17,451 nt of DNA from an uncultured Desulfobacterales bacterium (GTDB lineage Bacteria > Desulfobacterota > Desulfobacteria > Desulfobacterales > JAFDCJ01): the NCBI GenBank assembly GCA_945787595.1, contig CALZJV010000185.1:1-17451 (forward strand), in the 5' to 3' direction. Within the stretch, counting starts at the first letter, position 1, and every line of letters begins with the position of its first letter. A model generated the notes under the pieces. It worked only from the letters and a program-made list of their open reading frames with translations, made no database searches and was not told the DNA's origin. Of the stretch, positions 7,825-15,547 are shown piece after piece. Made by a program: the position numbers and the translations under genes.

Positions 7825-8706
7825 TTATATCAATAATTCGTGTTCCCAGCCGTAATGTTGAATTTGAATTTGCTCCATCCGGCTCCTCCCCAATCCATAG
7901 ACTTTATCAGCGGCTTCCACACAAATCGGGGGGGGAGAAAGAGGCCATGGCTCACCTCTGAGGGCGTTCCTTTTTTCAGCAATAATTTTTAAACAAACCG
8001 TTTCGACGGCGACCGGATCGGTACCAGCGATGAAACCATTATAATGCCATTGATATCTTGGATCAGGCTGCGGACCCTTATCACAGAGCGGATAAAGCGA
8101 ATCCACCAGGACAAGTTTTGTCTTGCCTTTGACAAACGGAAGGTTCCAGATTTCTCCTAACTTGGAACTGTTGCTTTTATGGTAACTGCTGGGACTGCCG
8201 GAGTACATGATGTAATTCTTTAGAACCGTACCGATCCCGGTCAACCAGTGTGCTTTCAGCCCCGGAATCGCAATTAAAGCGTCACATTTTTTGGGATTCC
8301 GCGGGCCGCCCTGCGCTTCTCGAATCCTTTCTTTTGGGATTCCGGCGGCCATTAATGAATTTTTGACAACATCCACGACTTCATCATGCGTTGGATTCAG
8401 ATGATCCGTGGGTACCAGGCCAATCACATCGTTCGGTTTGACAAGGCTTAACCAGGCATCCTTTGTATTCTTCTGACCGGTAACCCTGGTCAATGTCTCG
8501 GCAAGCATTTTCTTCAGGACAGCGATGTCCACATTTTTTGAAGAGTCCATAGCGTTTTTATCGCGTACAATGGTTACTAAACTTGTACCCGCTGCCCTTG
8601 CTTCTCCCTTGGGCCACTGAAGACCTAAAACAGACGCACCGAGGGTCGCACCGATTGTTCCGCGGATAAAATCTCTTCTGGTTAAGACCGGCATTTTATC
8701 TTTCAT
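7825..8706 (-). CDS. Tat-exported DUF362 domain protein
   Basis: Protein of the DUF362 family, whose biochemical role is not established; some members are linked to iron-sulfur proteins. This one has 293 residues, begins with a twin-arginine signal (LTRRDF, residues 8-13, followed by GTIGATLGASVLGL) and should be exported folded, probably with a cofactor. The DUF362 body shows KPNDVIGL, the PGLKAHWLTGIG segment and the C-terminal NGFIAGTDPVAVET motif. No CxxC clusters were seen, so the attached ferredoxin domain found in some homologues is absent. The start ATG 8706 overlaps the stop of the upstream DUF6599-like gene by 4 nt (ATGA), with AAAGGAGGGG just upstream, which indicates translational coupling. 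The pairing suggests the two proteins act together outside the cytoplasm. Confidence 0.88.
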   Translation of the reverse strand: MKDKMPVLTRRDFIRGTIGATLGASVLGLQWPKGEARAAGTSLVTIVRDKNAMDSSKNVDIAVLKKMLAETLTRVTGQKNTKDAWLSLVKPNDVIGLVPTDHLNPTHDEVVDVVKNSLMAAGIPKERIREAQGGPRNPKKCDALIAIPGLKAHWLTGIGTVLKNYIMYSGSPSSYHKSNSSKLGEIWNLPFVKGKTKLVLVDSLYPLCDKGPQPDPRYQWHYNGFIAGTDPVAVETVCLKIIAEKRNALRGEPWPLSPPPICVEAADKVYGLGRSRMEQIQIQHYGWEHELLI

Positions 8707-9731
8707 GATACCCCTCCTTTCTTCAGTAAATTGGATTCATTTTTCTGAAGGATTGCCCGGGCAGATTCCGGGTCAGGACATTCAAACACGATTGCAATAT
8801 ATTTGCCGAGCAGTTTATATGCCAGCCAGCCGTCCTCCAGTTTAAAAAAACCCGGGTAGTCAGTGGTTGTGTCTGCCGCTATTTTTTTCTTATACTCAGG
8901 CAGATAGGCTTCATGAAAACGATTCAGGGCCTGGCGCGCGCGTTCAGGTTTTTCATATTGCACCAGCAAAAAATGGCTGCGTTTCAGATCTCCTGAGCCT
9001 GAAATATGTTCATAGGGCACAAAAACGGATTCTGCTGAGAGATCAAGATCGAGAATATTTTCATGGCTAAGGTAATAAATTGAATTTAGCACCAGATGCG
9101 AACGAAAAAAGCTCAATCTGTCCATCCGCAATTTCCAGACAGCGTCAATCTCAAGAGATAGCATTTTTACCAATATCGGTTCCGGGGGATTTGGGGTGTT
9201 TGCTGCAATTGCCTTACCGAGCGTAAGGACCGCTTCCTTTGATGCCGGCGACTCACGTTCGACCATTATCCGGGCATAAACATAATCTGACCACAGCCGC
9301 AACAGGCCCCCACCATAAAGCGCCCTGGTGGATGCCGAAAAAGATTGGTTTGATGGCGGTTCCGGAGAGCCGTCAAAAGATACCGGCTCACCGCCCCAAT
9401 CCAGGGAAAGCAAACCAAAAGCGTCGTCGGGGCTTTCCATAAAATACAATTCCACTAGGATATTACCCTGGTCAGCGGAAGTATAATTAAAGACCTCAAG
9501 ATAGCGGAATCGATAGCCCAGATAGAGCTCACCCGCTCCATTCATGTATTTAAAAATGTTCTTCGAGTTAATAACTCGAGGCGATTCAAGTCTATTCCAA
9601 ACGCCAACAGTTTTCGGAAGATTGGGTTTGTCCGCATTCATCTTGCCAGATGCTCCCCCACAGATGACGATCGTCATCGTGATTGTTAGAAGAACGAAAG
9701 TTATTATCAGAAAAAATTTCATTATGGGCAC
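8703..9731 (-). CDS. Exported DUF6599-like protein
   Basis: Hypothetical exported protein that resembles the DUF6599 family: an N-terminal hydrophobic signal (about residues 5-24), then a region around FKYMNGAGELYLGYRF and later YFMESPDDAFGLL, typical of that family as I remember it. No catalytic motif is recognised. The longest frame begins at GTG 9731 (342 residues); ATG 9722, three codons later, is an equally good start directly before the signal sequence. Neither has a clear Shine-Dalgarno. It lies 8 nt after the stop of a small AraC-type gene and overlaps the DUF362 start, so the three are probably one operon. Function is unknown; partnership with the DUF362 protein is inferred from the overlap. 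Confidence 0.75.
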   Translation of the reverse strand: MPIMKFFLIITFVLLTITMTIVICGGASGKMNADKPNLPKTVGVWNRLESPRVINSKNIFKYMNGAGELYLGYRFRYLEVFNYTSADQGNILVELYFMESPDDAFGLLSLDWGGEPVSFDGSPEPPSNQSFSASTRALYGGGLLRLWSDYVYARIMVERESPASKEAVLTLGKAIAANTPNPPEPILVKMLSLEIDAVWKLRMDRLSFFRSHLVLNSIYYLSHENILDLDLSAESVFVPYEHISGSGDLKRSHFLLVQYEKPERARQALNRFHEAYLPEYKKKIAADTTTDYPGFFKLEDGWLAYKLLGKYIAIVFECPDPESARAILQKNESNLLKKGGVS

Positions 9732-9738
9732 TATTTAT

Positions 9739-9744
9739 ATTATA
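9739..9744 (-). promoter_or_regulatory. Possible -10 box directly before the DUF6599-like start
   Basis: TATAAT on the minus strand, within the last codons of the AraC-like frame. Transcription would begin near 9732, almost at GTG 9731, giving a nearly leaderless message if read from GTG. No -35 box is evident, so this is weak. Confidence 0.25.
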
Positions 9745-10027
9745 GGATTTTAGCTGCCAGGCTTGGAGGCAGTCCGAACTGCCGCTTGAATTCCCGGCTG
9801 AATTGCGAGGCGTTATTGTCGCCCACTTTATATGCAGCTTCACTAGCGCTCAGGCCGTTGCTGACGATCATCAGGCACGCCTGGTGAAGCCGGATTTTTT
9901 TGAAGTATTGAGTCGGCGATTGTCCGATAAATTTCTCAAAGACATGATGCCGGGTTGCATTACTCATACCTGCGAATCTGGCAATGGATAAAATAGCAAA
10001 ACCCTTTTTATTTATATTGTCAACCAT
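9740..10027 (-). CDS. Lone AraC-type helix-turn-helix domain, probably a truncated regulator
   Basis: A 95-residue frame that matches only the C-terminal DNA-binding domain of AraC-family regulators. The first helix-turn-helix covers about residues 11-50 (ILSIARFAGMSNATRHHVF, then GQSPTQYFKKIRLHQA). The second is about 58-88, ending with the hallmark ASQFSREFKRQFGLPP. AraC regulators of this kind are normally near 300 residues with an N-terminal sensing domain, which is missing: an in-frame TGA lies two codons upstream of ATG 10027. There is no Shine-Dalgarno. It may be a decayed remnant, or a small stand-alone DNA-binding protein controlling the DUF6599/DUF362 pair behind it. I favour remnant. 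Confidence 0.6.
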   Translation of the reverse strand: MVDNINKKGFAILSIARFAGMSNATRHHVFEKFIGQSPTQYFKKIRLHQACLMIVSNGLSASEAAYKVGDNNASQFSREFKRQFGLPPSLAAKIL

Positions 10028-10101
10028 AATAACTCAAAATAAGCTGATTTCTGTTGTGTTCAAGTCCGGACAATACATTTTTCAGGGTTCTCAAGTCTTT
10101 C

Positions 10102-10113
10102 GACATTAATGTC
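10102..10113. promoter_or_regulatory. Palindrome GACATTAATGTC in the divergent intergenic region
   Basis: Perfect 12-bp palindrome between the AraC-like gene and the transketolase block; a second, 8-bp palindrome GTCCGGAC lies at 10064-10071. Either could be a regulator site. No recognised consensus. Confidence 0.25.
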
Positions 10114-10139
10114 TTAGAAAAATTCAGGAGATCAAAAAA

Positions 10140-10370
10140 ATGTTGACACGTACAAACACGGATGTTAAACGAAGCTCAATTGTGCAAAATATGCTCATAC
10201 GAGCAAATCATAAAGCGTATTCAGCACTCCACCTTAAAGAGCAGCGCCTGATTATGATAAAAGTCACCAAATTTATCAAAACGCTTCCTTTGGACTTATC
10301 AGCAAAAAAGATAGCACGGAGAAACAAAATGGCAGAAACGGTTGTGAAAATATTTACCTTCATAGAGTGA
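10140..10370 (+). CDS. Small basic hypothetical protein upstream of the transketolase pair
   Basis: A 76-residue frame starting at ATG 10140 with AGGAG about 8 nt upstream and ending 10 nt before the transketolase N-subunit start. No family is recognised. It is rich in lysine and arginine and has no membrane segment. A proper ribosome binding site and the tight spacing to the next gene argue that it is translated, perhaps supplying coupling to the transketolase gene, whose own Shine-Dalgarno is weak. Its composition gives no help, so it could also be a chance frame. Confidence 0.35.
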   Translation: MLTRTNTDVKRSSIVQNMLIRANHKAYSALHLKEQRLIMIKVTKFIKTLPLDLSAKKIARRNKMAETVVKIFTFIE

Positions 10371-10380
10371 ATGAATCAAC

Positions 10381-11229
10381 ATGCAAAAATTAAAAATTGA
10401 AGAAGAAATAAAACTGGAGAAGGTCGCTGTTAAAATTCGAAAAAAAATTTTACGGATGATCAAAGCCGGCCGTGCCGGACATGTCGGGGGAGCGCTTTCA
10501 TGCGCCGACATCATGACGGTCCTTTACTTTAATATCATGCGGATTGATCCCCAAAACCCGAATTGGCCGGAGCGCGACCGCTTTGTCCTTTCAGCCGGAC
10601 ATAAGTGTCTCGCTCTTTATGCCACATTGGCGCAGAAGGGTTTTTTTGAGGCATCGCTGCTGGATACTTACGGTGCACTGTGCACCAAACTAGGCGGACA
10701 TCCCGATATGCACAAACTGCCTGGTGTCGAGACCAATACCGGCGCCCTGGGCCACGGCCTTTCGATTGCCGGCGGCATGGCTCTGGGATTAAGAATGGAT
10801 AACCTTGATGCCAAGGTATACGTGGTGATGGGTGATGGGGAACTGGCTGAAGGATCTAACTGGGAGGCAGCCGCCGCCATCAGTCACCACAAGTTGGATA
10901 ATATTCTCGTTTTTATCGACCGCAATACCTTGCAGATCAGCGGCCGGACCGTGGATGTCATGAGCTATGAGCCCCTCGACAAAAGATGGGAGGCCTTCGG
11001 CTGGAGCGTACGCGTCATCGATGGCAATGATCTGCAGCAGATTTTTGAAAACGCCACCGACATCCCCTTTGAGAAAGGAAAGCCGTCGATGATTATTGCC
11101 AATACGGTCAAATCAAAGGGACTGCCCTTTGCCGAAGACAAGGTCAACTTTCACTACTGGAAAGCCACGGATGAGGAACTGAAAGTCGCAGAACATGCCC
11201 TGCGGCAGATTGAGGAGGGGATTGAATAA
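10381..11229 (+). CDS. Transketolase, N-terminal (thiamine diphosphate-binding) subunit
   Basis: First half of a two-subunit transketolase, which moves a two-carbon ketol unit between sugar phosphates. The 282-residue protein holds the pyrophosphate-binding domain: GHVGGALS with His34, SAGH with His74, GALGHGLS with His125, and the thiamine-diphosphate motif GDGELAEGSNWEAA beginning at 151 and ending in DRN around 180-182. The start ATG 10381 follows a small ORF by 10 nt and has a poor Shine-Dalgarno. Its TAA overlaps the ATG of the C-terminal subunit by one base (TAATG), so the two are made together and should assemble. Split transketolases are common in bacteria and archaea, often in dedicated sugar or sulfosugar clusters; which substrate applies here cannot be told. 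Confidence 0.94.
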   Translation: MQKLKIEEEIKLEKVAVKIRKKILRMIKAGRAGHVGGALSCADIMTVLYFNIMRIDPQNPNWPERDRFVLSAGHKCLALYATLAQKGFFEASLLDTYGALCTKLGGHPDMHKLPGVETNTGALGHGLSIAGGMALGLRMDNLDAKVYVVMGDGELAEGSNWEAAAAISHHKLDNILVFIDRNTLQISGRTVDVMSYEPLDKRWEAFGWSVRVIDGNDLQQIFENATDIPFEKGKPSMIIANTVKSKGLPFAEDKVNFHYWKATDEELKVAEHALRQIEEGIE

Positions 11230-12167
11230 TGGATGAATCAAGGGATCCGCGCAAAACCTTCGGCCAAGCGCTGCTGGAAGCTGCGCAAAAAAACGGCAAA
11301 ATTGTCGCCCTTTCGGCTGACAGTTCGAGTGGCTCCGGAATGACGCCTTTTAAAGATAAATTTCCCGAACGCCATTTTGAGTTCGGCATTATGGAACAGG
11401 GCATCATGGGGTTTGCATCAGGCCTTGCGACAACCGGCAAAATCCCATTTTTTGCCGCCATCGCCCCTTTTGTAACGGCCCGGCCATTTGAAATGTTTCG
11501 CAACGACCTCGGCTACATGCGCCAAAATGTCAAGGTCGTTGGCAGAAGTGCCGGATTGACCTATTCCGATCTCGGAGCAACCCATCAGTCACTGGATGAT
11601 ATTGCCATCGTAAGGACTATTCCCGGTGTGACTGTCATAAATCCGGGAGATCCGGTCGATATTGTCAAAGCCGTACATGCCGCAGCCGAGCACATCGGGC
11701 CGGTCTACATCAAAATCGGCAGCCCTAAAATGCCGGTTCTAATGGACGAAGACTACCCATTCCAAATCGGCAAGGGGGTCGTCATGGAGGAAGGCAGCGA
11801 TATTACCATCATCGCAACCGGTACCCTTTTGTCCAAAGCCGTGGTCGCAACAAAAGTACTCCAAAATAAAGGCATTCACCCTCGTCTGATCAACATGCAT
11901 ACCATCAAACCTCTTGACAAAGAACTTGTATTGAGGGCCGCCGAGGAGACCGGAAAAATTGTAACGATTGAAGAAGGCTACCTGGCGGGGGGATTGGGCA
12001 GCTGCATTGCCGAGTTACTAGTAGCGGAACATCCGGTCCTGATGAAAATGATCGGTGTGGACGATCAGTATGCAGATGCAGGACCTTACGAGGAATTACT
12101 GGCGCACTTGGGGCTGCAAGGCGAACAGATTGCAGATACTGTTGAACAATTTTTGAATGTTAACTGA
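11229..12167 (+). CDS. Transketolase, C-terminal (pyrimidine-binding plus C-terminal domain) subunit
   Basis: Second half of the split transketolase, 312 residues. It carries the pyrimidine-binding domain with the catalytic glutamate in GIMEQGIMGFASGLA (Glu56). The C-terminal transketolase domain (about residues 190-305) includes the GTLLSKAVVA and IEEGYLAGGLGS segments. Translation is coupled to the N-subunit through a one-base TAATG overlap. After it comes a 259-nt spacer with a dispersed repeat, so the operon may end here or continue into the aldolase gene. Substrate unknown. Confidence 0.94.
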   Translation: MDESRDPRKTFGQALLEAAQKNGKIVALSADSSSGSGMTPFKDKFPERHFEFGIMEQGIMGFASGLATTGKIPFFAAIAPFVTARPFEMFRNDLGYMRQNVKVVGRSAGLTYSDLGATHQSLDDIAIVRTIPGVTVINPGDPVDIVKAVHAAAEHIGPVYIKIGSPKMPVLMDEDYPFQIGKGVVMEEGSDITIIATGTLLSKAVVATKVLQNKGIHPRLINMHTIKPLDKELVLRAAEETGKIVTIEEGYLAGGLGSCIAELLVAEHPVLMKMIGVDDQYADAGPYEELLAHLGLQGEQIADTVEQFLNVN

Positions 12168-12203
12168 GTACATAGATTCATAAATACAGCAACGTCAAAT
12201 CTG

Positions 12204-12375
12204 AGGAATGGATTCTAATTAAAAAATTCAGACAGGATTTACAGGATTATCTGGATAGAAGGGCCTTCGGCCAATGGGTATCTCGCCGCAGACGAAAAAC
12301 ATCTTTACCCAGTTAAATTTCGAAGAACAGCACAGCGTTTTTAACCGGGGCCATTCATCCAGTAAATCCTGATTT
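12204..12375. repeat. Dispersed intergenic repeat (AGACAGGATTTACAGGAT type)
   Basis: Contains AGGAATGGAT (12204-12213) and AGACAGGATTTACAGGAT (12230-12247). Both recur in the same order at 13763-13812. The far end has ATCCAGTAAATCCTG near 12358, which is roughly the reverse complement of the left part, so the unit is bounded by imperfect inverted repeats. It resembles the 'aggatttacaggat' repeats scattered between genes in many bacterial genomes. No coding potential seen. Confidence 0.6.
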
Positions 12376-12426
12376 GTGAAATTCAAAAATTATTTTAGTT
12401 GGGTTAAATCATTACGAGTGTGGTCT

Positions 12427-12798
12427 ATGAATATTTTACTACCGCAGTCAATTGAACCTGAGGCGATTGAGCTTCTTGAGCAGAATAACTGCAAGATTAC
12501 CATCTCCCCTGATCAGAAACCTGAAACTGTATTACCTCTTATCAAAGATGCCCACGGTTTGATATTGAGAACCGGAATTTCGATCAACCGTGAGTTGATT
12601 GCAGCTGCGGATGAGTTGCTGGTCATTTCACGTACCGGCGCCGGACTTGATAACGTGGATGTGGATGCAGCCTCTGAAAAGGGAATCATTGTAACATCGA
12701 ATCTGGGGGTGAATACAGTCAGCGTCGCCAACCGGCAAATTCTAGAGTCCGGGCGCTGGGAACATCTCATACCGAATCAAACGGCTTTAAACGGTTAA
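12427..12798 (+). pseudogene. Truncated D-isomer 2-hydroxyacid dehydrogenase (SerA-like) remnant
   Basis: The 123-residue frame from ATG 12427 (the frame is open from 12376) matches the N-terminal substrate-binding domain of D-2-hydroxyacid or phosphoglycerate dehydrogenases. It has LILRTGISINRELIAAA, then RTGAGLDNVDVDAASEKG and SNLGVNTVSVA. After SVA the family continues with a helix of about 20-25 residues before the R...GRWE segment. Here SVA joins straight to NRQILESGRWE, so that helix is deleted. The frame then stops at ALNG, just where the NAD-binding Rossmann domain with GxGxxG should start. Intact enzymes exceed 300 residues. With no nucleotide-binding domain it cannot be a working dehydrogenase. 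The aldolase gene begins 40 nt later. Confidence 0.8.
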
Positions 12799-12838
12799 TG
12801 AATATAAACCATCGAAATGTAAATATGGAGATTTGCTA

Positions 12839-13726
12839 ATGTCAAAAAAATTATCAGGTATTGCTGCACCGATTGCCACACCATTTGTTAATCAAGAAGT
12901 GTCGTATGACCAGCTTAGATCTAATATGCAACAATACAGTAAGACGGGCCTTGCAGGATTTTTTGCGCTTGGCAGCAACGGCGAGAGTATGTTTCTCACT
13001 GAATCTGAGAAACTAAAGGTTCTTGAAGTGGTACTTCAGGAAAAAGCAGATCATCAGCTTGTGATGGCGGGCGCCGGTCACGAATCCACCCGTCGGACGA
13101 TCTCGTTTAGCAATCAGGTTGCAGAAATGGGGGCCGATTTTGTTTCAATCTTGACCCCATCTTATTTTAAAAAACGTTTAACTGACGAAGCCATGATCGG
13201 TTATTACACCGATGTGGCGGATGCCGTTCCCGTTCCGGTGGTGGCTTACAACGCCCCGGGATTTACCGGCATGACGCTGACCCCGAGAGTCGTTGAGGTT
13301 ATATCACAGCACCCCAACGTGATCGGCATGAAAGATACTTCCAAGGGCAACATGAGCACTTATCTCAGCGCAGCCGGCAATGACTTTGACATTCTCTCCG
13401 GAACGATCAGCACCTTGTTCGAATCCATGCTGCTCGGGGCCAAGGGCGCTGTTGTTTCACTGGCAAATGCCTTTCCTGCTCCCTGCTGCGAACTTTATGA
13501 GGCATGCAAAGCTGTCGATCTGGATAAGGCCCGGCGGCTGCACTATATGCTGATCAAACTGAATAAATCGGTATCGGGCAGTTTTGGGGTCGCGGGTGTT
13601 AAATATGCGGCAGAGGTCGCGGGATATCACGGCGGTGATCCCCGCAAACCGCTGCTGCCGGTAACCGAAGAAGGCCGGCAATCCATACGCAGTGCCATTG
13701 AAGAGGCAGGATTACTAAAAGGCTAA
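12839..13726 (+). CDS. DapA-family aldolase, 4-hydroxy-2-oxoglutarate aldolase-like
   Basis: Class I (Schiff-base) aldolase or lyase of the DHDPS/NAL superfamily. The start ATG 12839 is preferred over TTG 12833 because GGAG (12827-12830) lies 8 nt upstream of it; 295 residues. The Schiff-base lysine is Lys165 in VIGMKDTS and the catalytic tyrosine Tyr137 in VVAYNAPGFTG. The substrate loop reads GSNGE (45-49), not the GTTGE usual in true dihydrodipicolinate synthase. Together with GAGHEST, FGVAGVKY and GYHGGDPRKPL it recalls 4-hydroxy-2-oxoglutarate aldolase (HOGA1 type), which yields pyruvate and glyoxylate. Other keto-acid substrates are possible. The context of transketolase and kinase supports a catabolic role over lysine synthesis. 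Confidence 0.88.
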   Translation: MSKKLSGIAAPIATPFVNQEVSYDQLRSNMQQYSKTGLAGFFALGSNGESMFLTESEKLKVLEVVLQEKADHQLVMAGAGHESTRRTISFSNQVAEMGADFVSILTPSYFKKRLTDEAMIGYYTDVADAVPVPVVAYNAPGFTGMTLTPRVVEVISQHPNVIGMKDTSKGNMSTYLSAAGNDFDILSGTISTLFESMLLGAKGAVVSLANAFPAPCCELYEACKAVDLDKARRLHYMLIKLNKSVSGSFGVAGVKYAAEVAGYHGGDPRKPLLPVTEEGRQSIRSAIEEAGLLKG

Positions 13727-13762
13727 AGGTGAAAGGAAAAAGGCGCAGGGCACAAGGCATTA

Positions 13763-13812
13763 AGGAATGGATACTATCTTATTGTTTATTTTTTAGACAG
13801 GATTTGCAGGAT
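13763..13812. repeat. Second copy of the AGACAGGATTT-CAGGAT repeat
   Basis: AGGAATGGAT at 13763-13772 and AGACAGGATTTGCAGGAT at 13795-13812 match the repeat at 12204-12247 in order, with a different spacer. It is preceded by a purine-rich low-complexity stretch from about 13730 (GGTGAAAGGAAAAAGGCGC and on). Confidence 0.55.
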
Positions 13813-13917
13813 GAACGTGATTTTTTCAGGGTTTCCGGATGAAACCGTGAAATTTGTATCCACTCCTTGAACTACTACACCTAAGTTAATTGCTGGAATT
13901 TTTAATTTTATACCTCC

Positions 13918-13990
13918 ATCATAGTCATGACGGAGCGAAGCGACGTCCGCAAATATTCAATCTTCAATCTTCAATTTTCAATTTTCAATA
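13918..13990. repeat. Partial copy of the mttB-mtbB intergenic repeat with five TTCAATN heptads
   Basis: Matches 1586-1649 with few differences, sharing ATCATAG, GAGCGAAGCGAC and AAATATTCAATCTTCA. It ends in five tandem heptads TTCAATC, TTCAATC, TTCAATT, TTCAATT, TTCAATA at 13956-13990. Only 4 nt separate the last heptad from the kinase start codon at 13995. Confidence 0.75.
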
Positions 13991-13994
13991 ATAT

Positions 13995-15314
13995 ATGGAC
14001 TGCATATTAGCCATAGACGTCGGGACCCAATCATTAAGGGCCTGTATCCTAGATTCAGAATTATCAGTTCTGGAAAGACAGCAGGTGCCCTACACACCGC
14101 AGGTGGTCTCCAGAAATAAGGTTGAAATCGATGCCGAAATCCTTTGGGATGCGCTGGTTGAGGCCTGCAACAAATTAACACTCAAAAGCCGTGTTTCGAT
14201 AGTCACGTTTTCTACGCTGTGTCCTTCTTTAATTCCCATGGATGCCGATGGTCGATCGCTGCGTCCGATTATTCTACATCTGGATCGTCGCAGCCATCGC
14301 CAGGCGCAATGGGCCTTGCGAAAGGTCGGAGAAGAGAAGTTTCTCGGCATTGCCGGAAACCTTCCCATACCCGGTGGCATATCCGTAACCAGCCTGCTAT
14401 GGATCAGAGACCACGAACCGGAGATTTATTCTAAAAGAGATATCTGCTTTGGCCACGCCATCACTTTTTTTCTAAAACGCCTTACAGATAGATTTCTGAT
14501 TGATCCTTCGAATGCATCTTTCACCGGATTATACGACACGGTCGGTTATGGTGATTGGGATGAAAGGCTATATGGACCCTTAGAGATCGATAGAGATAAA
14601 TTACCTGAAGTGTTAATGTCTACCGCGGTGGGAGGGGAACTCATCGATAGAGCATCCCGCGCACTCGGTTTGCCCAAAAATATACCGGTCAACATCGGAG
14701 CCAATGACACGACATGTGCTACCGTAGGTGCCGGTGTGACCGAAGCCGGCGACATCATGAATACTTCCGGTACAGTTGAAATCCTGGTTTTATATCTGGA
14801 CAAACCCCTTGTTTCAAAAAACCATCTACTAAGGACCCATGCCTTTCCCGGCAGGTGGTTGGCCATGCGAACGGTCGGTGCCGGCGGCGCTTCCCTGGAG
14901 TGGTTCAGAAATAATTTTTGCAAAGAAATCACTAAAGCGACGTTTTATAACGAATATCTAAAGGAAGTCTTAACGCCCAATCAGGTGCCGGAAGCCCGGT
15001 TCCAGCCATATTTATCGGGCGATCGGCACCGGATCAAACGTAAAAGCGGGGCCTTCACCCGCATGACACTGAATACCAATCGCGATGATCTTCTGCTGGC
15101 CCTTGCTCACGGGATTATTGCGTTTCAGATTAAAAGTATTTCTGAATGGAAAAAGAGTGTACGACTGTCAAGTGAAATATATCATGTCGGTGGCGGGGCC
15201 AGTGATGCCTACACCCGTTACAAACAGAGCATGTTAAAAGAATATCGATTCGTGCAATTGGGTGAAACGACGCTGCACGGAGCGGCCAAATTGGCGATGG
15301 CGGCATTGAAGTAA
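13995..15314 (+). CDS. FGGY-family carbohydrate kinase
   Basis: Cytoplasmic ATP-dependent sugar or polyol kinase of the FGGY family, xylulokinase-like in layout; substrate not assignable. The 439-residue protein opens with the phosphate-binding motif AIDVGTQSLRACILD (Asp8). It has HLDRRS at 96-100 for substrate contact, GANDTTCATVGAG with the probable catalytic base Asp238, and the C-terminal ATP-binding GGGASDAYTRY at about 395-405. It is somewhat shorter than the usual 480-520 residues. The start ATG 13995 has no Shine-Dalgarno: the upstream bases are the tandem heptads of a dispersed repeat. It follows the aldolase by 268 nt. With the transketolase it suggests a route in which a ketose is phosphorylated and then cleaved. 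Confidence 0.92.
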   Translation: MDCILAIDVGTQSLRACILDSELSVLERQQVPYTPQVVSRNKVEIDAEILWDALVEACNKLTLKSRVSIVTFSTLCPSLIPMDADGRSLRPIILHLDRRSHRQAQWALRKVGEEKFLGIAGNLPIPGGISVTSLLWIRDHEPEIYSKRDICFGHAITFFLKRLTDRFLIDPSNASFTGLYDTVGYGDWDERLYGPLEIDRDKLPEVLMSTAVGGELIDRASRALGLPKNIPVNIGANDTTCATVGAGVTEAGDIMNTSGTVEILVLYLDKPLVSKNHLLRTHAFPGRWLAMRTVGAGGASLEWFRNNFCKEITKATFYNEYLKEVLTPNQVPEARFQPYLSGDRHRIKRKSGAFTRMTLNTNRDDLLLALAHGIIAFQIKSISEWKKSVRLSSEIYHVGGGASDAYTRYKQSMLKEYRFVQLGETTLHGAAKLAMAALK

Positions 15315-15478
15315 AGATCCATAGCTTGTCGTCAATTCCAAGTTAAGCAACTGATGGAAATATTTGGCATCTAACTGATTTCGCATTCAGATTTTTCCTT
15401 GATACACTAGCATGCCCGACCCTTGTTTATGAACATGACATTTTTCAAAAGATTTATCTAAAAAAAGGAGATTTAACA

Positions 15479-15520
15479 ATGAGTGAAAAATTAATGACCA
15501 CCAACACCTTTTTAAGCTAA
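15479..15520 (+). CDS. 13-codon ORF with a strong ribosome binding site
   Basis: ATG 15479 follows AAAAAAAGGAG with about 8 nt spacing and encodes MSEKLMTTNTFLS before TAA 15518-15520. It ends 27 nt before the convergent dehydrogenase stop. It could be the broken front end of a lost gene or a tiny translated peptide. The Shine-Dalgarno is among the best in the window, which is why it is listed. Confidence 0.25.
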   Translation: MSEKLMTTNTFLS

Positions 15521-15547
15521 AAATGCAGCTTTGGAACCTTTTCACGT

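Noticed and set aside
12839..13726. True dihydrodipicolinate synthase (dapA of lysine synthesis)
   Set aside because: The substrate loop is GSNGE, not GTTGE, and other motifs fit 4-hydroxy-2-oxoglutarate aldolase better; the neighbours are catabolic.
1518..13990. TTCAATC heptads as a CRISPR array
   Set aside because: The units are contiguous 7-mers without spacers; there are no cas genes and no regular repeat-spacer pattern.
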